From Treponema sp. J25 (GTDB lineage Bacteria; Spirochaetota; Spirochaetia; Treponematales; Breznakiellaceae), in NCBI RefSeq assembly GCF_004343725.1, contig NZ_PTQW01000029.1:52684-116683 (forward strand): DNA of 64,000 nucleotides, given 5' to 3'. Of the stretch, positions 63,991-64,000 are shown piece by piece (the first letter of the stretch is position 1; the number at the start of each line of letters is the position of its first letter). The notes beneath the pieces were generated by a model. The model saw nothing but the letters and a program-made list of their open reading frames with translations, was not told the DNA's origin and made no database searches. Both the position numbers and the translations under genes were made by a program.

Positions 63991-64000
63991 GATTGTTGTT

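Overview
The window looks like a chromosomal segment of a spirochaete, most likely a free-living or termite/hot-spring type Treponema relative. The main clues are a P83/100-family protein, TPR/NHL/beta-propeller periplasmic proteins, a very large outer-surface repeat protein, and a moderately GC-rich chromosome. This placement is inference from gene content; no rRNA or other marker gene is present. About 53 protein genes, one tRNA gene, one complete FMN riboswitch and one half-copy of it are supported. I see no CRISPR array, IS element, prophage or replication origin.

Layout. 0.2-10.4 kb: RNA-modification and envelope genes (RluA-like synthase, a P-loop/Asp23 fusion, a peptidase-MA/TPR protein without its HExxH, PcnB-like nucleotidyltransferase, alpha/beta hydrolase, RumA-like methyltransferase, a beta-propeller/HEAT protein, P83/100). 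10.4-10.8 kb: GC-rich hairpin repeats. 10.8-19.0 kb (minus strand): a seven-gene transcription unit of sodium symporter, indolepyruvate oxidoreductase IorA/IorB, two phenylacetate-CoA ligases, a double ACT protein and glycogen synthase; this is aromatic 2-oxoacid/arylacetate metabolism, with an IorA that has no C-terminal ferredoxin domain. 19.3-24.7 kb: glycosyltransferase, DEAD-box helicase and a large radical SAM protein. 24.7-29.2 kb: two outer-membrane barrel proteins, a DUF2148 protein and YjbQ.

29.2-34.3 kb: the riboflavin operon ribD-ribE-ribBA-ribH behind an FMN riboswitch. A Phd/VapC toxin-antitoxin pair lies just upstream, flanked by two identical 84-bp copies of the 5' half of that riboswitch. 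I read this as an insertion into the riboswitch that duplicated half of it, and it is the most striking structure in the window. 34.4-42.5 kb: nitroreductase, a GH16 beta-glucanase lipoprotein and a 2180-residue repetitive surface protein. 42.8-48.7 kb: chemoreceptor, aminotransferase, ThrA. 49.0-52.4 kb: an ArsR regulator, a cysteine desulfurase/ThiI pair for 4-thiouridine, and thioredoxin with a candidate ArsR operator over its promoter. 52.6-56.5 kb: galactokinase-like kinase, TPR protein and NHL/VWA-like protein. 56.7-61.7 kb: Lnt, then a DtxR-type regulator with cobU-cbiR-cobS (cobamide remodelling) and an RsmB/NOP-type methyltransferase. 61.9-64 kb: iron-type alcohol dehydrogenase, an AT-rich flavodoxin and tRNA-Gly(UCC).

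Several housekeeping enzymes (RibD, CbiR, the helicase, the radical SAM protein, PcnB) carry proline/serine/glycine-rich in-frame insertions or tails absent from typical relatives, which may be a habit of this genome.
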